DNA of 64,000 bases, from the NCBI RefSeq assembly GCF_030929595.1, contig NZ_JAVFVR010000016.1:62001-126000 (forward strand), in the 5' to 3' direction. This DNA is from Flavobacterium sp. LHD-85. GTDB lineage: Bacteria; Bacteroidota; Bacteroidia; Flavobacteriales; Flavobacteriaceae. Below the pieces are notes generated by a model. The model ran no database searches and was not told where the DNA came from. It worked only from the letters and a program-made list of their open reading frames with translations. Every line of letters starts with the position of its first letter. The stretch's first letter is position 1. Shown here piece by piece: positions 43,323 to 51,443 of this stretch. The position numbers were made by a program, and so were the translations under genes.

Positions 43323-44417
43323 ATGTTTCTCAAAAAAATAGCTGTTTTAATTTCGTTTTTACTGATTTCGGCGATTTCGAATTCACAAACTCAAAATTCC
43401 ACTAAAACTTTTTTATACGAAGGTCGAATTGATAAACTTCAAAATGATCAGGTTATTTTAATTGGAACAGCTTCTTCAGTTTCTTTCAATTTTACAGGAA
43501 ATGAATGCTCCATTTCGCTTCAAAGTGTAGATCAGCATCATAATTATGTCCAATTGGTTTTGGACGATAAGTATATTGGGAAAATTAGAATTGAAAAAGG
43601 AGCAATCCAGTCATTTCCAATAAAAGTTACCGAAAATATAAAAAAGCACAGATTAGAGATTTATAAAAATACAGAAGCTCAAAGCGGTAATATTTTGTTT
43701 GTTGGAACAACAGCAAAACTGGTTCCGATTTCGTTTCAAAAGAGAAAGAAAATAGAATTTATTGGCGATTCTATTACGTGCGGAGCAGCGAGCGATCCGT
43801 CAGATGTTCCTTGTGATAAAGGAGAATATATGGATCATCATAATGGCTATTATGCATATGGGCCAACACTTTCAAGAACAATTGGTGTTGATTATTTAAT
43901 GAGTTGTGTTTCGGGAATTGGAATGTACAGAAACTGGAACGATGAGCATAAAGACGAAGCGATAATGCCAGATGTTTATCCTAATTTATATCTAACGAAA
44001 GATGCTTCGAAACCGAAATACGATTTTGCTTTTCAGCCAGATATTATCAGTATTGCTTTAGGAACAAATGATTTCTCTGGTGGAGATGGTAAAAAAGAAC
44101 GTCTACCTTTTAATTCTGAAAAGTATGTTTCGAATTACATCAATTTTATAAAAATGCTTTATGAACACAATCCGAATGTGCAGATTGTGATTACAAACAG
44201 CCCGATGGTTGGCGGAGAAAGGGCAGTAGTTTTTGAAGATTGTTTGATTAAAGTTAAAAATGCTTTCGCGAATGACAAAGCACACAAACCAATTCAAATT
44301 TTCAAGTTCAAACCAATGACTCCAAATGGATGTACGGGACATCCAGACGTAGCAGATCATAAGGTTTTGGCAGAAGAATATGGTCCATTTTTAAAGAAGT
44401 TGCTAAATGAAAAATAA
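43323..44417 (+). CDS. SGNH-type carbohydrate esterase (CE2-like)
   Basis: This 364-residue secreted protein has a signal peptide and an N-terminal jelly-roll of about 110 residues. The SGNH hydrolase domain has IEFIGDSITCGAA (nucleophile Ser), ALGTNDFSGG, and GHPDVADH (catalytic His) near the end. This domain order fits family CE2 acetylesterases, which deacetylate xylan or glucomannan oligosaccharides. Its last 11 nt overlap the next esterase gene. Both precede a GH3 gene and may serve hemicellulose use. Confidence 0.85.
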   Translation: MFLKKIAVLISFLLISAISNSQTQNSTKTFLYEGRIDKLQNDQVILIGTASSVSFNFTGNECSISLQSVDQHHNYVQLVLDDKYIGKIRIEKGAIQSFPIKVTENIKKHRLEIYKNTEAQSGNILFVGTTAKLVPISFQKRKKIEFIGDSITCGAASDPSDVPCDKGEYMDHHNGYYAYGPTLSRTIGVDYLMSCVSGIGMYRNWNDEHKDEAIMPDVYPNLYLTKDASKPKYDFAFQPDIISIALGTNDFSGGDGKKERLPFNSEKYVSNYINFIKMLYEHNPNVQIVITNSPMVGGERAVVFEDCLIKVKNAFANDKAHKPIQIFKFKPMTPNGCTGHPDVADHKVLAEEYGPFLKKLLNEK

Positions 44418-45786
44418 TATTTTTAAGTTTGTTTTCTTTCTATTGATTTCCAGTACTATGATGGCAAACGTGTCGCTTCCGAATATTTTTAGTGATAATA
44501 TGGTTTTACAGCGCAATTCTGAAGTGAAAATTTGGGGTTGGGCCAATCCAAAAGAAGAAATCAAATTGGTTTCAAGCTGGAATAGTCAGGAATATAAAAC
44601 CGTTGCCAATAATCAGGCAAAATGGGAATTAACGATTAAAACTCCAGAGGCTGGCGGGCCTTTTACCATTTCTATAAAAGGCTACAATGAAGTGGTTTTA
44701 AAGAATATTTTGATTGGAGAAGTTTGGCTTTGTTCCGGACAATCTAATATGGAAATGTCAGTGAGTTGGGGAATTGACGATGGCGAAGAAGAAATGAAAA
44801 ATGCAACGAATCCAAACATTCGATTTTTTACGGTTCCAAAATTGACGGCTGAAAATCCGCAGAATAATTTACTGGGAAATTGGACAGAATCGACTCCTGA
44901 AAGCATGAAATATTTTAGCGCTGTTGGTTACTTTTTTGCAAAACGCCTACGCGAAGATTTAAAAAATGTTCCTATCGGATTAATTTCTTCTAATTGGGGA
45001 GGAACTCCCGCAGAAATCTGGATGCCGGCAGAAGTCGTAAACAACGATTCGATTTTATTGGAAAACGCCAAAAAACTAAACGAACAAGAATACGGTCCAA
45101 GACAACCAGGACGTGCTTACAACGCGATGATTTATCCAATTATCGGATTTAAAATTGCGGGTACGCTTTGGTATCAAGGCGAATCTAATGTGGGTTCTTT
45201 GGTTTATGATAAAACTCTGGGCGCTTTAATTACATCTTGGAGAAAAGAATGGAAAGATGAATTTCCGTTTTACTATGTTCAGATTGCACCGTTTAAAACT
45301 GGAAAGAATAATTTTTCTAATGTAACAGTTAGAGATTCTCAGAGAAAATTATTGAAAGAAGTTTCAAAAACAGGAATGGTCGTAATCAGTGATATTTCGG
45401 ATACGATTGATATTCATCCAAAAAATAAAAAATCAGTTGGAATTCGTTTAGCAAATTTAGCTTTAGCAGAGACTTACAAAACCAACAATAATTTAGTTAA
45501 TGGACCGCTCTTTAAATCCATTAAAATTGATAAAAATAAAGTAACCGTTTCTTTTGACTATGGAGACGGATTGTATTTCAAAGACAAAAAATCGAATCAG
45601 TTTGAAGTTGCGGGTGCAGATGGAGTTTTCTATCCAGCCGAAGCTTCGATTAAAAATAGCGAAGTGATTTTGACAAGTAAAAAAGTAGCTTCTCCAGCAA
45701 AAGTGAGATTTGCATGGGGAAATACGATTCAGTCAGATTTGTTTAATAAAGCGAATTTGCCGGCTTCTTGTTTTGTTTCTGAGTGA
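44407..45786 (+). CDS. Sialate O-acetylesterase-like carbohydrate esterase
   Basis: This 459-residue protein has a signal peptide and LPNIFSDNMVLQRNSEVKIW at the start. WLCSGQSNMEMSV carries the nucleophile Ser, followed by SNWGGTPAEIWMP, GTLWYQGESNV and ISDISDTIDIHPKNK with the Asp/His pair. This SASA domain is found in sialate and hemicellulose acetylesterases. With no sialic acid genes nearby, acetylated hemicellulose is the more likely substrate. It overlaps the CE2-like gene by 11 nt. Confidence 0.87.
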   Translation: MKNNIFKFVFFLLISSTMMANVSLPNIFSDNMVLQRNSEVKIWGWANPKEEIKLVSSWNSQEYKTVANNQAKWELTIKTPEAGGPFTISIKGYNEVVLKNILIGEVWLCSGQSNMEMSVSWGIDDGEEEMKNATNPNIRFFTVPKLTAENPQNNLLGNWTESTPESMKYFSAVGYFFAKRLREDLKNVPIGLISSNWGGTPAEIWMPAEVVNNDSILLENAKKLNEQEYGPRQPGRAYNAMIYPIIGFKIAGTLWYQGESNVGSLVYDKTLGALITSWRKEWKDEFPFYYVQIAPFKTGKNNFSNVTVRDSQRKLLKEVSKTGMVVISDISDTIDIHPKNKKSVGIRLANLALAETYKTNNNLVNGPLFKSIKIDKNKVTVSFDYGDGLYFKDKKSNQFEVAGADGVFYPAEASIKNSEVILTSKKVASPAKVRFAWGNTIQSDLFNKANLPASCFVSE

Positions 45787-45908
45787 GTGTGGAAAGAAGA
45801 AAGAAGAAAGAAGAAAGATAAAAGAATAAAGAAGCAAGTTTTTAGATTTTAGATTTTTTGTCAGGCTGAGCGAAGTCGAAGCGCCGCAAAGTAAAGACAC
45901 CAAGTTTG

Positions 45909-46004
45909 TCATCCTGAGGAACGAAGGATCACACTCGGGATTTGACAAAGATTGGCAAATTTCTGTGTGGAGTTTCTAGTGTGATTCTTCGTTCCTCAGG
46001 ATGA
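45909..46004. repeat. 26-bp inverted repeat (TCATCCTGAGGAACGAAG family)
   Basis: The left arm 45909-45934, starting TCATCCTGAGGAACGAAG, is complementary to 45979-46004 at 25 of 26 positions around a 44-nt loop. It resembles intergenic repeats common in Flavobacterium genomes. Confidence 0.75.
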
Positions 46005-46033
46005 AAAGATAACCAAAAACGCCCTTTTGAAAC

Positions 46034-46128
46034 CGATTTGCGTGAGGGATAGAAGTGGAAAGCCCGGAGCCTGACGAAGGAAGTGCGAGGACTTGTAACG
46101 AATAGCCCGACCCGGAGGGACACGCCCA
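46034..46128. repeat. GC-rich conserved intergenic element
   Basis: This ~95-nt segment runs from GATTTGCGTGAGGGATAG to CCCGGAGGGACACGCCC. It is much richer in G+C than its surroundings. Its ends can pair (GCGTG with CACGC). The wording resembles a multicopy non-coding element I associate with flavobacteria, but I cannot name its family. Confidence 0.55.
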
Positions 46129-46137
46129 AAAAAAGAA

Positions 46138-46177
46138 ACTTAGGATCTCAGCATCTTAGAACCTTAGCAACTTAAAA
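46138..46177 (-). repeat. NNNCTAAG octamer repeat, second locus
   Basis: On the minus strand: TTGCTAAG, GTTCTAAG, ATGCTGAG, ATCCTAAG, the same 8-nt period as at 15434. It lies 19 nt before the GH3 start codon, so it is in the 5' leader or promoter zone of that gene. Confidence 0.6.
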
Positions 46178-46195
46178 AGAACTAACTAAACCACA

Positions 46196-48493
46196 ATGAA
46201 AAATAAAAAAATACTAATTATTGGAGTTTTTGCTCTGTTTACTGTTGGAAATATGAATGCACAAAAAAAGCCGTATCTGGATAAGAATAAAACTGTTGAG
46301 CAGCGCATAGACTTGCTTTTACCGTTAATGACGCTGGAGGAAAAAGTAGGGCAGATGAATCAATATAATGGTTTTTGGGATGTTACTGGACCAGCGCCAA
46401 AAGGAGGAACAGCCGAACTGAAATATGAACATTTAAGAAAAGGACTAGTTGGCTCTATGCTGACAGTTCGTGGTGTGAAAGAAGTTCGTGCCGTACAGAA
46501 AATTGCGGTGGAAGAAACCCGTTTGGGAATTCCGTTAATTATTGGTTTTGATGTAATACACGGTTACAAAACGTTAAGTCCGATTCCGTTGGCAGAAGCG
46601 GCGAGTTGGGACTTGGAAGCGATTAAAAAATCGGCGGCGATTGCGGCAGATGAGGCTTCGGCATCTGGAATTAATTGGACATTTGGCCCAAATGTCGATG
46701 TGGCAAATGATGCTCGTTGGGGACGCGTGATGGAAGGTGCGGGAGAAGATCCGTATTTGGGAAGTAAAGTAGGCTATGCCAGAGTAAAAGGTTTTCAGGG
46801 TGAAACCATTGCTGATTTGGCGAAAGTAAATACGATTGCGGCTTGCGCGAAACACTTTGCCGCTTACGGTTATGTTGAAGCGGGATTGGAATATAATATT
46901 GTAGATATCAGTAATTCGAAATTGTATAATTCGGTTTTGCCTCCTTTTGAAGCGACTGTTGAGGCAGGAGTTCGTACGTTTATGAATTCGTTTAATACGT
47001 TGAATGGTGTTCCGGCAACTGGAAATGCTTTTTTGCAACGAGATATTTTAAAAGGAAAATGGAAGTTTGATGGATTTGTAATTTCTGATTATGCTTCGAT
47101 TCGTGAAATGATTGCCCATGGTTTTGCAAAAGATGAAGCCGATGCCACTGCAAAAGCGGTAATTGCGGGTTCTGACATGGATATGGAATCGTATTTGTAT
47201 GTGGCAAAATTGGTTGATTTGGTTAAATCTGGAAAGGTAAAAGAATCTTTGGTTGATGATGCCGTTCGAAGAATTCTTCGCGTGAAGTTTGAATTAGGAT
47301 TATTTGATGATCCGTACAGATATTGTGATGAAAAACGCGAAAGAGAAGTTGTTGGAAGCAAAGCCAATAATGAAGGCGTTCTGGACATGGCGAAAAAATC
47401 GATCGTTTTGTTGAAGAATGAAAAGAATTTGCTTCCGCTAAAGAAATCTGGACAGAAAATCGCTTTGATTGGCGCTTTGGCCAATGATAAAAATAGTCCG
47501 TTGGGAAGCTGGAGAATTGCAGCTTCTGATGATACTGCGGTTTCGGTTTTAGAAGGAATGCAGCAATATAAAGACAATCAGCTTACTTTTGAAAAAGGTG
47601 TTGATTTATTGAAACAAAAAGCAACTTTTTTAACTGAAACGGTTTTCAATACAACAGATAAAAGCGGATTTGAAGCAGCAAAAAAAGTTGCAAAAAATGT
47701 CGATGTTGTGGTTATGGTTTTAGGAGAATACGGATTCCAAAGTGGTGAAGGAAGAAGTCGCACCGATTTGAATTTACCAGGTTTACAGCAAGAATTATTA
47801 GAAGAAATTTATAAGGTAAACCCAAATGTAGTTTTGGTTTTAAATAATGGTCGTCCGTTGAGCATTCCGTGGGCTGCAGAAAATGTTCCAGCAATTGTAG
47901 AAGCTTGGCATTTAGGAACTCAGGCTGGAAATGCGGTTGCACAGGTTTTATACGGAGATTACAATCCGAGTGGAAAATTGCCAATGTCGTTTCCTAGAAA
48001 TGTAGGTCAGGTGCCAATTTATTACAATAAATACAGTACAGGAAGACCAACTGACAGTGATAAAAATGTTTTCTGGTCGCATTATATGGATGTGGAAAAA
48101 ACGCCTCAGTTTCCGTTTGGTTTCGGATTGAGTTATACAACTTTCGATTATAAAAACTTGAAGTTGAATAAAACGGCTTTCGCAAAAGGTGAAAAAGTTC
48201 AAGTTAGCGTTGAGGTTACGAACTCTGGAAATTATGATGGAAAAGAAGTAGTGCAATTGTACATTCATGATGAATTTGCAAGTATCGTTCGCCCAATAAA
48301 AGAATTGAAAGGTTTTGAATTGGTTAATCTGAAAAAAGGTGAGACTAAAACAATAAACTTTACTTTAACTGATAAGGAACTTGGTTTTTATAATAATGAA
48401 GGAAATTATCTTGTAGAACCTGGAACTTTTAAAATCATGGTTGGAGGAAGCTCTGATAAAGGTTTGCAGAGTGGTTTTGAGATAAAAGAGTAA
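46196..48493 (+). CDS. bglX: GH3 beta-glucosidase (BglX-like)
   Basis: This 765-residue periplasmic enzyme has a signal peptide (ILIIGVFALFTVGNMNAQ). The N-terminal TIM barrel has TLEEKVGQMNQYNG and WGRVMEGAGEDPYLGS. The nucleophile is Asp298 in FVISDYASIRE. The second GH3 domain has SIVLLKNEKNLLPL, and a C-terminal fibronectin III-like domain holds VEVTNSGNYDGKEVVQLYI. It removes beta-linked glucose from oligosaccharide ends, and BglX enzymes are broad in specificity. Together with the two upstream esterases and the later mannan operon it suits glucomannan breakdown. Confidence 0.93.
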   Translation: MKNKKILIIGVFALFTVGNMNAQKKPYLDKNKTVEQRIDLLLPLMTLEEKVGQMNQYNGFWDVTGPAPKGGTAELKYEHLRKGLVGSMLTVRGVKEVRAVQKIAVEETRLGIPLIIGFDVIHGYKTLSPIPLAEAASWDLEAIKKSAAIAADEASASGINWTFGPNVDVANDARWGRVMEGAGEDPYLGSKVGYARVKGFQGETIADLAKVNTIAACAKHFAAYGYVEAGLEYNIVDISNSKLYNSVLPPFEATVEAGVRTFMNSFNTLNGVPATGNAFLQRDILKGKWKFDGFVISDYASIREMIAHGFAKDEADATAKAVIAGSDMDMESYLYVAKLVDLVKSGKVKESLVDDAVRRILRVKFELGLFDDPYRYCDEKREREVVGSKANNEGVLDMAKKSIVLLKNEKNLLPLKKSGQKIALIGALANDKNSPLGSWRIAASDDTAVSVLEGMQQYKDNQLTFEKGVDLLKQKATFLTETVFNTTDKSGFEAAKKVAKNVDVVVMVLGEYGFQSGEGRSRTDLNLPGLQQELLEEIYKVNPNVVLVLNNGRPLSIPWAAENVPAIVEAWHLGTQAGNAVAQVLYGDYNPSGKLPMSFPRNVGQVPIYYNKYSTGRPTDSDKNVFWSHYMDVEKTPQFPFGFGLSYTTFDYKNLKLNKTAFAKGEKVQVSVEVTNSGNYDGKEVVQLYIHDEFASIVRPIKELKGFELVNLKKGETKTINFTLTDKELGFYNNEGNYLVEPGTFKIMVGGSSDKGLQSGFEIKE

Positions 48494-48580
48494 AAGGTTT
48501 TTGCCACGAAGGCGCTAAGACGCTAAGTTTTTTTAATCTCACAATCCTGATAGCTATAGGGCGCAGAGGCGTAAAGATTT

Positions 48581-48720
48581 TTGAATAGCCCCTAGCTTTA
48601 GCTAGGGGAACAAGATTTAAATTAGAAAGGGCTTTAGCCAAACCTACAAAGTTTGGCTAAAGCCCTTTTGATTGTGTTGCTGTTGTCATCCAGCTAAAGC
48701 TGGACGCTATTGAATTGTTA
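48581..48720. repeat. Three-hairpin GCTAAAGC repeat, copy A
   Basis: Hairpin 1 is CCCCTAGCTTTAGCTAGGGG (48589-48608). Hairpin 2 pairs AAAGGGCTTTAGCCAAAC with GTTTGGCTAAAGCCCTTT (48626-48669). Hairpin 3 is CCAGCTAAAGCTGG (48690-48703). All stems contain the palindromic core GCTWWAGC. Copy B follows 87 nt later in the same orientation. Confidence 0.8.
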
Positions 48721-48798
48721 TGTTGCAAAAGCTAAAGCAACAAGAATATCTTCTTTATTTAATTCTGGAAAATTCTCAACAATTTCTTCAAAAGCAAT
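48721..48798 (-). pseudogene. DUF433 antitoxin fragment between two repeats
   Basis: On the minus strand 26 codons read IAFEEIVENFPELNKEDILV and ALAFAT. They match the intact DUF433 protein at 50097-50327 (SFEEIIEDFPELKKEHILAA) at about 17 of 26 positions. A stop lies at each edge, where homology ends at the flanking repeats. Both the N-terminal two fifths and the C-terminal end of the gene are missing, and no partner toxin gene is left beside it. Confidence 0.8.
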
Positions 48799-48807
48799 TC
48801 ACATTTT

Positions 48808-48948
48808 TTGAATAGCCCCTAGCTTCAGCTAGGGGAATAAGATTTGAATAAGAAAAGGGCTTTAGCCAAACTTGTAAAGTTTGACTAAAGCCCTTTTCAT
48901 TGAGATTATGTTTTCATCGAGCTAAAGCTGGATGCTATTGATTTGTTG
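48808..48948. repeat. Three-hairpin GCTAAAGC repeat, copy B
   Basis: Hairpin 1 is CCCCTAGCTTCAGCTAGGGG (48816-48835). Hairpin 2 pairs AAAAGGGCTTTAGCCAAAC with GTTTGACTAAAGCCCTTTT with one mismatch (48853-48897). Hairpin 3 is GAGCTAAAGCT at 48919-48929. The order and spacing equal copy A, with scattered substitutions. Confidence 0.8.
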
Positions 48949-49108
48949 TATGCTAATGGTATTATATGTCAGTATTTTATTATAGAAAAACTATTTTGGT
49001 CTAAGCTTTTGTCTTATCTTTGATAGACAGCCATTTAAAAAAAAATTAATTGGTAATTCAAGGTAAGCTGAAAACTTTATAGAGTAGGCAAGATTTTAAA
49101 ATAGTATT

Positions 49109-49675
49109 ATGGAACATTCTTTATTTAAAAAAGTGAAAGCAGCAATTGATTATTGGTACATTCCGTTATTAGTGGGAATACTTTTTGTAATCATCGGATT
49201 TTGGTCTTTTGCCACACCTGTAAAAGCATATTTGACATTGGCATTTTTATTTAGTGTTTCGTTTCTGGTCAGCGGAATTTTTGAAATTATTTTTGCACTT
49301 TCAAACAGAAAAAAAATAGACAATTGGGGCTGGACACTAGTATCTGGAATTATAGGTTTAGGTGTTGGAATAGTATTAATTGCTAATCCATTAGTTTCGG
49401 TAACACTTTTGCCACTTTATGTTGGACTGGCTATTTTATTTCGTTCTGTAATGGCTATTTTTATGGCTTTTAATTTAAAAAGCTATTCTGTTCCAGATTG
49501 GAAAAATCTTTTAGGATTAGGAATTTTGGGAGTGTTATTCTCATTTCTGTTATTATGGAATCCTGTTTTTGCAGGGCTTTCAATAGTATATTGGACTGCT
49601 TTTGCTTTCATCGCAAGCGGGATTTTCTATATTTATTTTTCTTTCAAGCTGAAAAGAATACATGATCTAGGTTGA
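49109..49675 (+). CDS. HdeD-family membrane protein
   Basis: This 188-residue protein has six membrane segments in a duplicated three-helix pattern: WYIPLLVGILFVIIGFWSFA, FLFSVSFLVSGIFEIIFALS, GWTLVSGIIGLGVGIVLI, then a similar second half. E. coli HdeD helps acid resistance at high cell density, but the family is broad and no acid-stress genes are nearby. It is monocistronic with a very strong terminator downstream. Confidence 0.88.
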   Translation: MEHSLFKKVKAAIDYWYIPLLVGILFVIIGFWSFATPVKAYLTLAFLFSVSFLVSGIFEIIFALSNRKKIDNWGWTLVSGIIGLGVGIVLIANPLVSVTLLPLYVGLAILFRSVMAIFMAFNLKSYSVPDWKNLLGLGILGVLFSFLLLWNPVFAGLSIVYWTAFAFIASGIFYIYFSFKLKRIHDLG

Positions 49676-49703
49676 AAAAATAAGATTATTTTTAACTTCT
49701 ATA

Positions 49704-49750
49704 AAACACTAAACCCGACCGATTTCTGAAATCGGTCGGGTTTAGTGTTT
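49704..49750. terminator. Very strong hairpin terminator
   Basis: This is a perfect 23-bp inverted repeat (49704-49726 with 49728-49750) centred on T49727. Its core AAACCCGACCGATTTC has A and T runs on opposite sides. It serves the HdeD gene and the convergent DUF5615/DUF433 pair. The terminator at 51533 shares its AAACCCGAC start. Confidence 0.85.
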
Positions 49751-49761
49751 ATGTCTGTTAC

Positions 49762-50097
49762 TTAGTAAATTTCTAGAATCATTAGTTCAGTATTAGTTAT
49801 AAACGATTCGATAATGTGTTTTTTTGAAAACAAAATTTCAGCTATTTGTTTGGTGTTTTTATTGAAGGTTTTTAGAATTATAACTTTTGGCGGAGCTCCT
49901 TTTAAAAGCAATAATTTTTCAAAATCATCATCATGAGTCAAAATAGTGAAATTGTTTGCTTTCGCAAATTCCCAAATCTCAATATCCTTTGCTGGTTGAT
50001 TGACAGGAATATCATTAGCATGTAAACAATTCAAAAAATCATTTTCAACTAGTTTAATTATTCGCCATGAAATATTTGCATCCAGAAGTAACTTCAT
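49762..50097 (-). CDS. DUF5615 PIN-like toxin
   Basis: This 111-residue protein has the DUF5615 pattern of a small PIN-like nuclease: KLLLDANISWRIIKLVEND, then DIEIWEFAKANNFTILTHDDD with clustered acidic residues, and PPKVIILKTFN. DUF5615 proteins are predicted toxins partnered with DUF433 antitoxins. Its ATG overlaps the stop of the DUF433 gene by one base (TAATG), so translation is coupled, with the antitoxin first. The acidic active-site residues look intact. Confidence 0.85.
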   Translation of the reverse strand: MKLLLDANISWRIIKLVENDFLNCLHANDIPVNQPAKDIEIWEFAKANNFTILTHDDDFEKLLLLKGAPPKVIILKTFNKNTKQIAEILFSKKHIIESFITNTELMILEIY

Positions 50098-50327
50098 TAC
50101 GCAGCGATTATTTTCGTAATATTTTCTCTATTAGCAGCAAAACTTAAAGCAGCAAGAATATGCTCTTTCTTTAATTCAGGAAAATCCTCAATGATTTCTT
50201 CAAAAGACATTCCTGTAGATAACCATGAAAGAATATCAGAAACACAGATTCTAGTTCCTGTAATTATAGGTTTGCCAAATCGAATATCTTGGTTTATCGA
50301 AATTAAATTTTGCCAGTTATTTTCCAT
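50097..50327 (-). CDS. DUF433 antitoxin
   Basis: This 76-residue protein shows DUF433 marks: ISINQDIRFGKPIITGTRIC, VSDILSWLSTGMSFEEIIED and FPELKKEHILAALSFAA. The family is VapB-like with a helix-turn-helix DNA-binding part and is predicted to neutralise the DUF5615 protein encoded next. A TAAATTTG -7 motif (minus strand, 50351-50344) lies 16 nt before the ATG. A fragment of a second family member lies at 48721-48798. Confidence 0.87.
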   Translation of the reverse strand: MENNWQNLISINQDIRFGKPIITGTRICVSDILSWLSTGMSFEEIIEDFPELKKEHILAALSFAANRENITKIIAA

Positions 50328-50383
50328 AATTTTATTATTTAAACAAATTTACAAAAATTAAAATGAATGATATTTTTAATTTT

Positions 50384-50436
50384 CTCGCAGATTCGGCAGA
50401 TTTTTTTATCTCCTAAATCTGCTAAATCTGCGGGAG
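50384..50436. repeat. GCAGATT-type hairpin, copy 2
   Basis: CTCGCAGATTCGGCAGATTT (50384-50403) pairs with AAATCTGCTAAATCTGCGGG (50415-50434) with few mismatches. A T run follows the right arm. It lies between the divergent DUF433 and aldo/keto reductase genes. Confidence 0.65.
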
Positions 50437-50486
50437 TTTTTTTTACCTTTAAAATCTATTAAAACTCCAATTTATAAATTATTACA

Positions 50487-51443
50487 ATGAAATATAACAG
50501 ATGTGGCAAAAGCGGTTTATTACTGCCTGAGATTTCTTTAGGATTATGGCATAATTTCGGTTCGGTGGATAATTTCGAAAATGCTGAAAGTATTGCGATT
50601 GAGGCTTTTGATAAAGGAATTACCCATTTTGATTTAGCGAATAATTACGGACCCGTTCCAGGTTCTGCTGAAGAGAATTTCGGAAAAATATTATGGCATA
50701 ATTTTCAAGGGAATCTTCGTGATGAAATCGTAATTTCTACAAAAGCTGGTTATACGATGTGGAAAGGACCTTATGGAGATTGGGGATCGCGAAAATATCT
50801 TTTATCTAGTTTGGATCAAAGTTTAAAGCGAATGAGTATTGATTATGTAGATATTTTTTATTCACATCGTCCAGATCCAGACACGCCGATTGAAGAAACA
50901 ATGATGGCTTTAGACCATGCCGTTAGAAGCGGAAAAGCCTTGTATGTTGGAATCAGTAATTATTCTGCGGAACAAACGAGAGTTGCGGTTGATGTTTTGA
51001 AACAATTAGGAACGCCATGTTTGATTCATCAAGCAAAATATTCAATGTTGGAGCGTTGGGTTGAAAATGGTTTATTGGATGTTCTGGAAGAAAAAGGAGT
51101 GGGCTGTATTGCGTTTTCGCCTTTGGCACAAGGGCTTTTAACAGATAAATATTTAAACGGAATTCCTGAAAACTCAAGAGCACATAATCCGAATGGGCAT
51201 TTAAAAGAAGATGAGGTAACGCAGGAAAGAATTCAGAAATTAATTCAGCTGAATGAAATTGCTCAAAATAGAAATCAGTCTTTGGCGCAAATGGCTTTGG
51301 CTTGGTTGCAGAAAGATAAACGAATTACGTCGGTTTTAATTGGTGCTAGTTCTGTAAAACAATTGTGTAATAATATTGATTGTTTACAGAATACAGAGTT
51401 TTCGCATGATGAGTTGAATGCGATTGAGAAGATATTATCTTAA
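50487..51443 (+). CDS. Aldo/keto reductase (YghZ/GPR-like)
   Basis: This 318-residue protein fits the AKR14 group. It starts RCGKSGLLLPEISLGLWHNF. The catalytic set includes Asp and Tyr in THFDLANNYGPVPGSAEENF, Lys in VISTKAGYTMW and His in DIFYSHRPDPDTP. NADPH-binding residues lie near LIGASSVKQL. E. coli YghZ reduces L-glyceraldehyde 3-phosphate and methylglyoxal. Its closeness to the sugar operon may be chance. It is convergent with the GH97 gene and shares a terminator with it. Confidence 0.9.
   Translation: MKYNRCGKSGLLLPEISLGLWHNFGSVDNFENAESIAIEAFDKGITHFDLANNYGPVPGSAEENFGKILWHNFQGNLRDEIVISTKAGYTMWKGPYGDWGSRKYLLSSLDQSLKRMSIDYVDIFYSHRPDPDTPIEETMMALDHAVRSGKALYVGISNYSAEQTRVAVDVLKQLGTPCLIHQAKYSMLERWVENGLLDVLEEKGVGCIAFSPLAQGLLTDKYLNGIPENSRAHNPNGHLKEDEVTQERIQKLIQLNEIAQNRNQSLAQMALAWLQKDKRITSVLIGASSVKQLCNNIDCLQNTEFSHDELNAIEKILS

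Larger units (their letters stand above)
45787..46195. other. 409-nt intergenic region packed with repeats
   Basis: No gene is supported. From left to right it holds an AAGAAAG purine microsatellite (45794-45825), a TCAGGCTGAGCGAAGTCGAA segment, a 26-bp inverted repeat (45909-46004), a GC-rich element (46034-46128) and NNNCTAAG units (46138-46177). Each of the larger parts is listed separately. Confidence 0.7.
48494..49108. other. 615-nt intergenic region with paired repeats and a trapped gene fragment
   Basis: No intact gene is visible. It holds NNNCTAAG units (48514-48526), two ~140-nt three-hairpin repeats (48581-48720 and 48808-48948) and, exactly between them, a DUF433 antitoxin fragment on the minus strand. 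The last 150 nt is AT-rich and should hold the promoter of the HdeD-like gene, but no clear boxes were found. Confidence 0.7.

Noticed and set aside
45794-45825. Phase-variable coding repeat
   Set aside because: The AAGAAAG run lies after the esterase stop codon and not inside or directly before a coding frame.
45929-46129. 66-residue minus-strand open frame
   Set aside because: It is made entirely of intergenic repeat sequence (inverted repeat plus GC-rich element).
46574-47038. 154-residue minus-strand open frame inside the GH3 gene
   Set aside because: It is antisense to a well-conserved GH3 domain and has a low-complexity Arg/Ile/Ser composition with no recognisable motif.
48435-48641. 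68-residue minus-strand open frame after the GH3 gene
   Set aside because: It runs across the GH3 end, octamer units and a hairpin repeat; no protein-like features.
48581-48948. CRISPR-like array
   Set aside because: Only two repeat units of ~140 nt with internal hairpins and one 87-nt interval; no short regular repeat-spacer structure and no cas genes.
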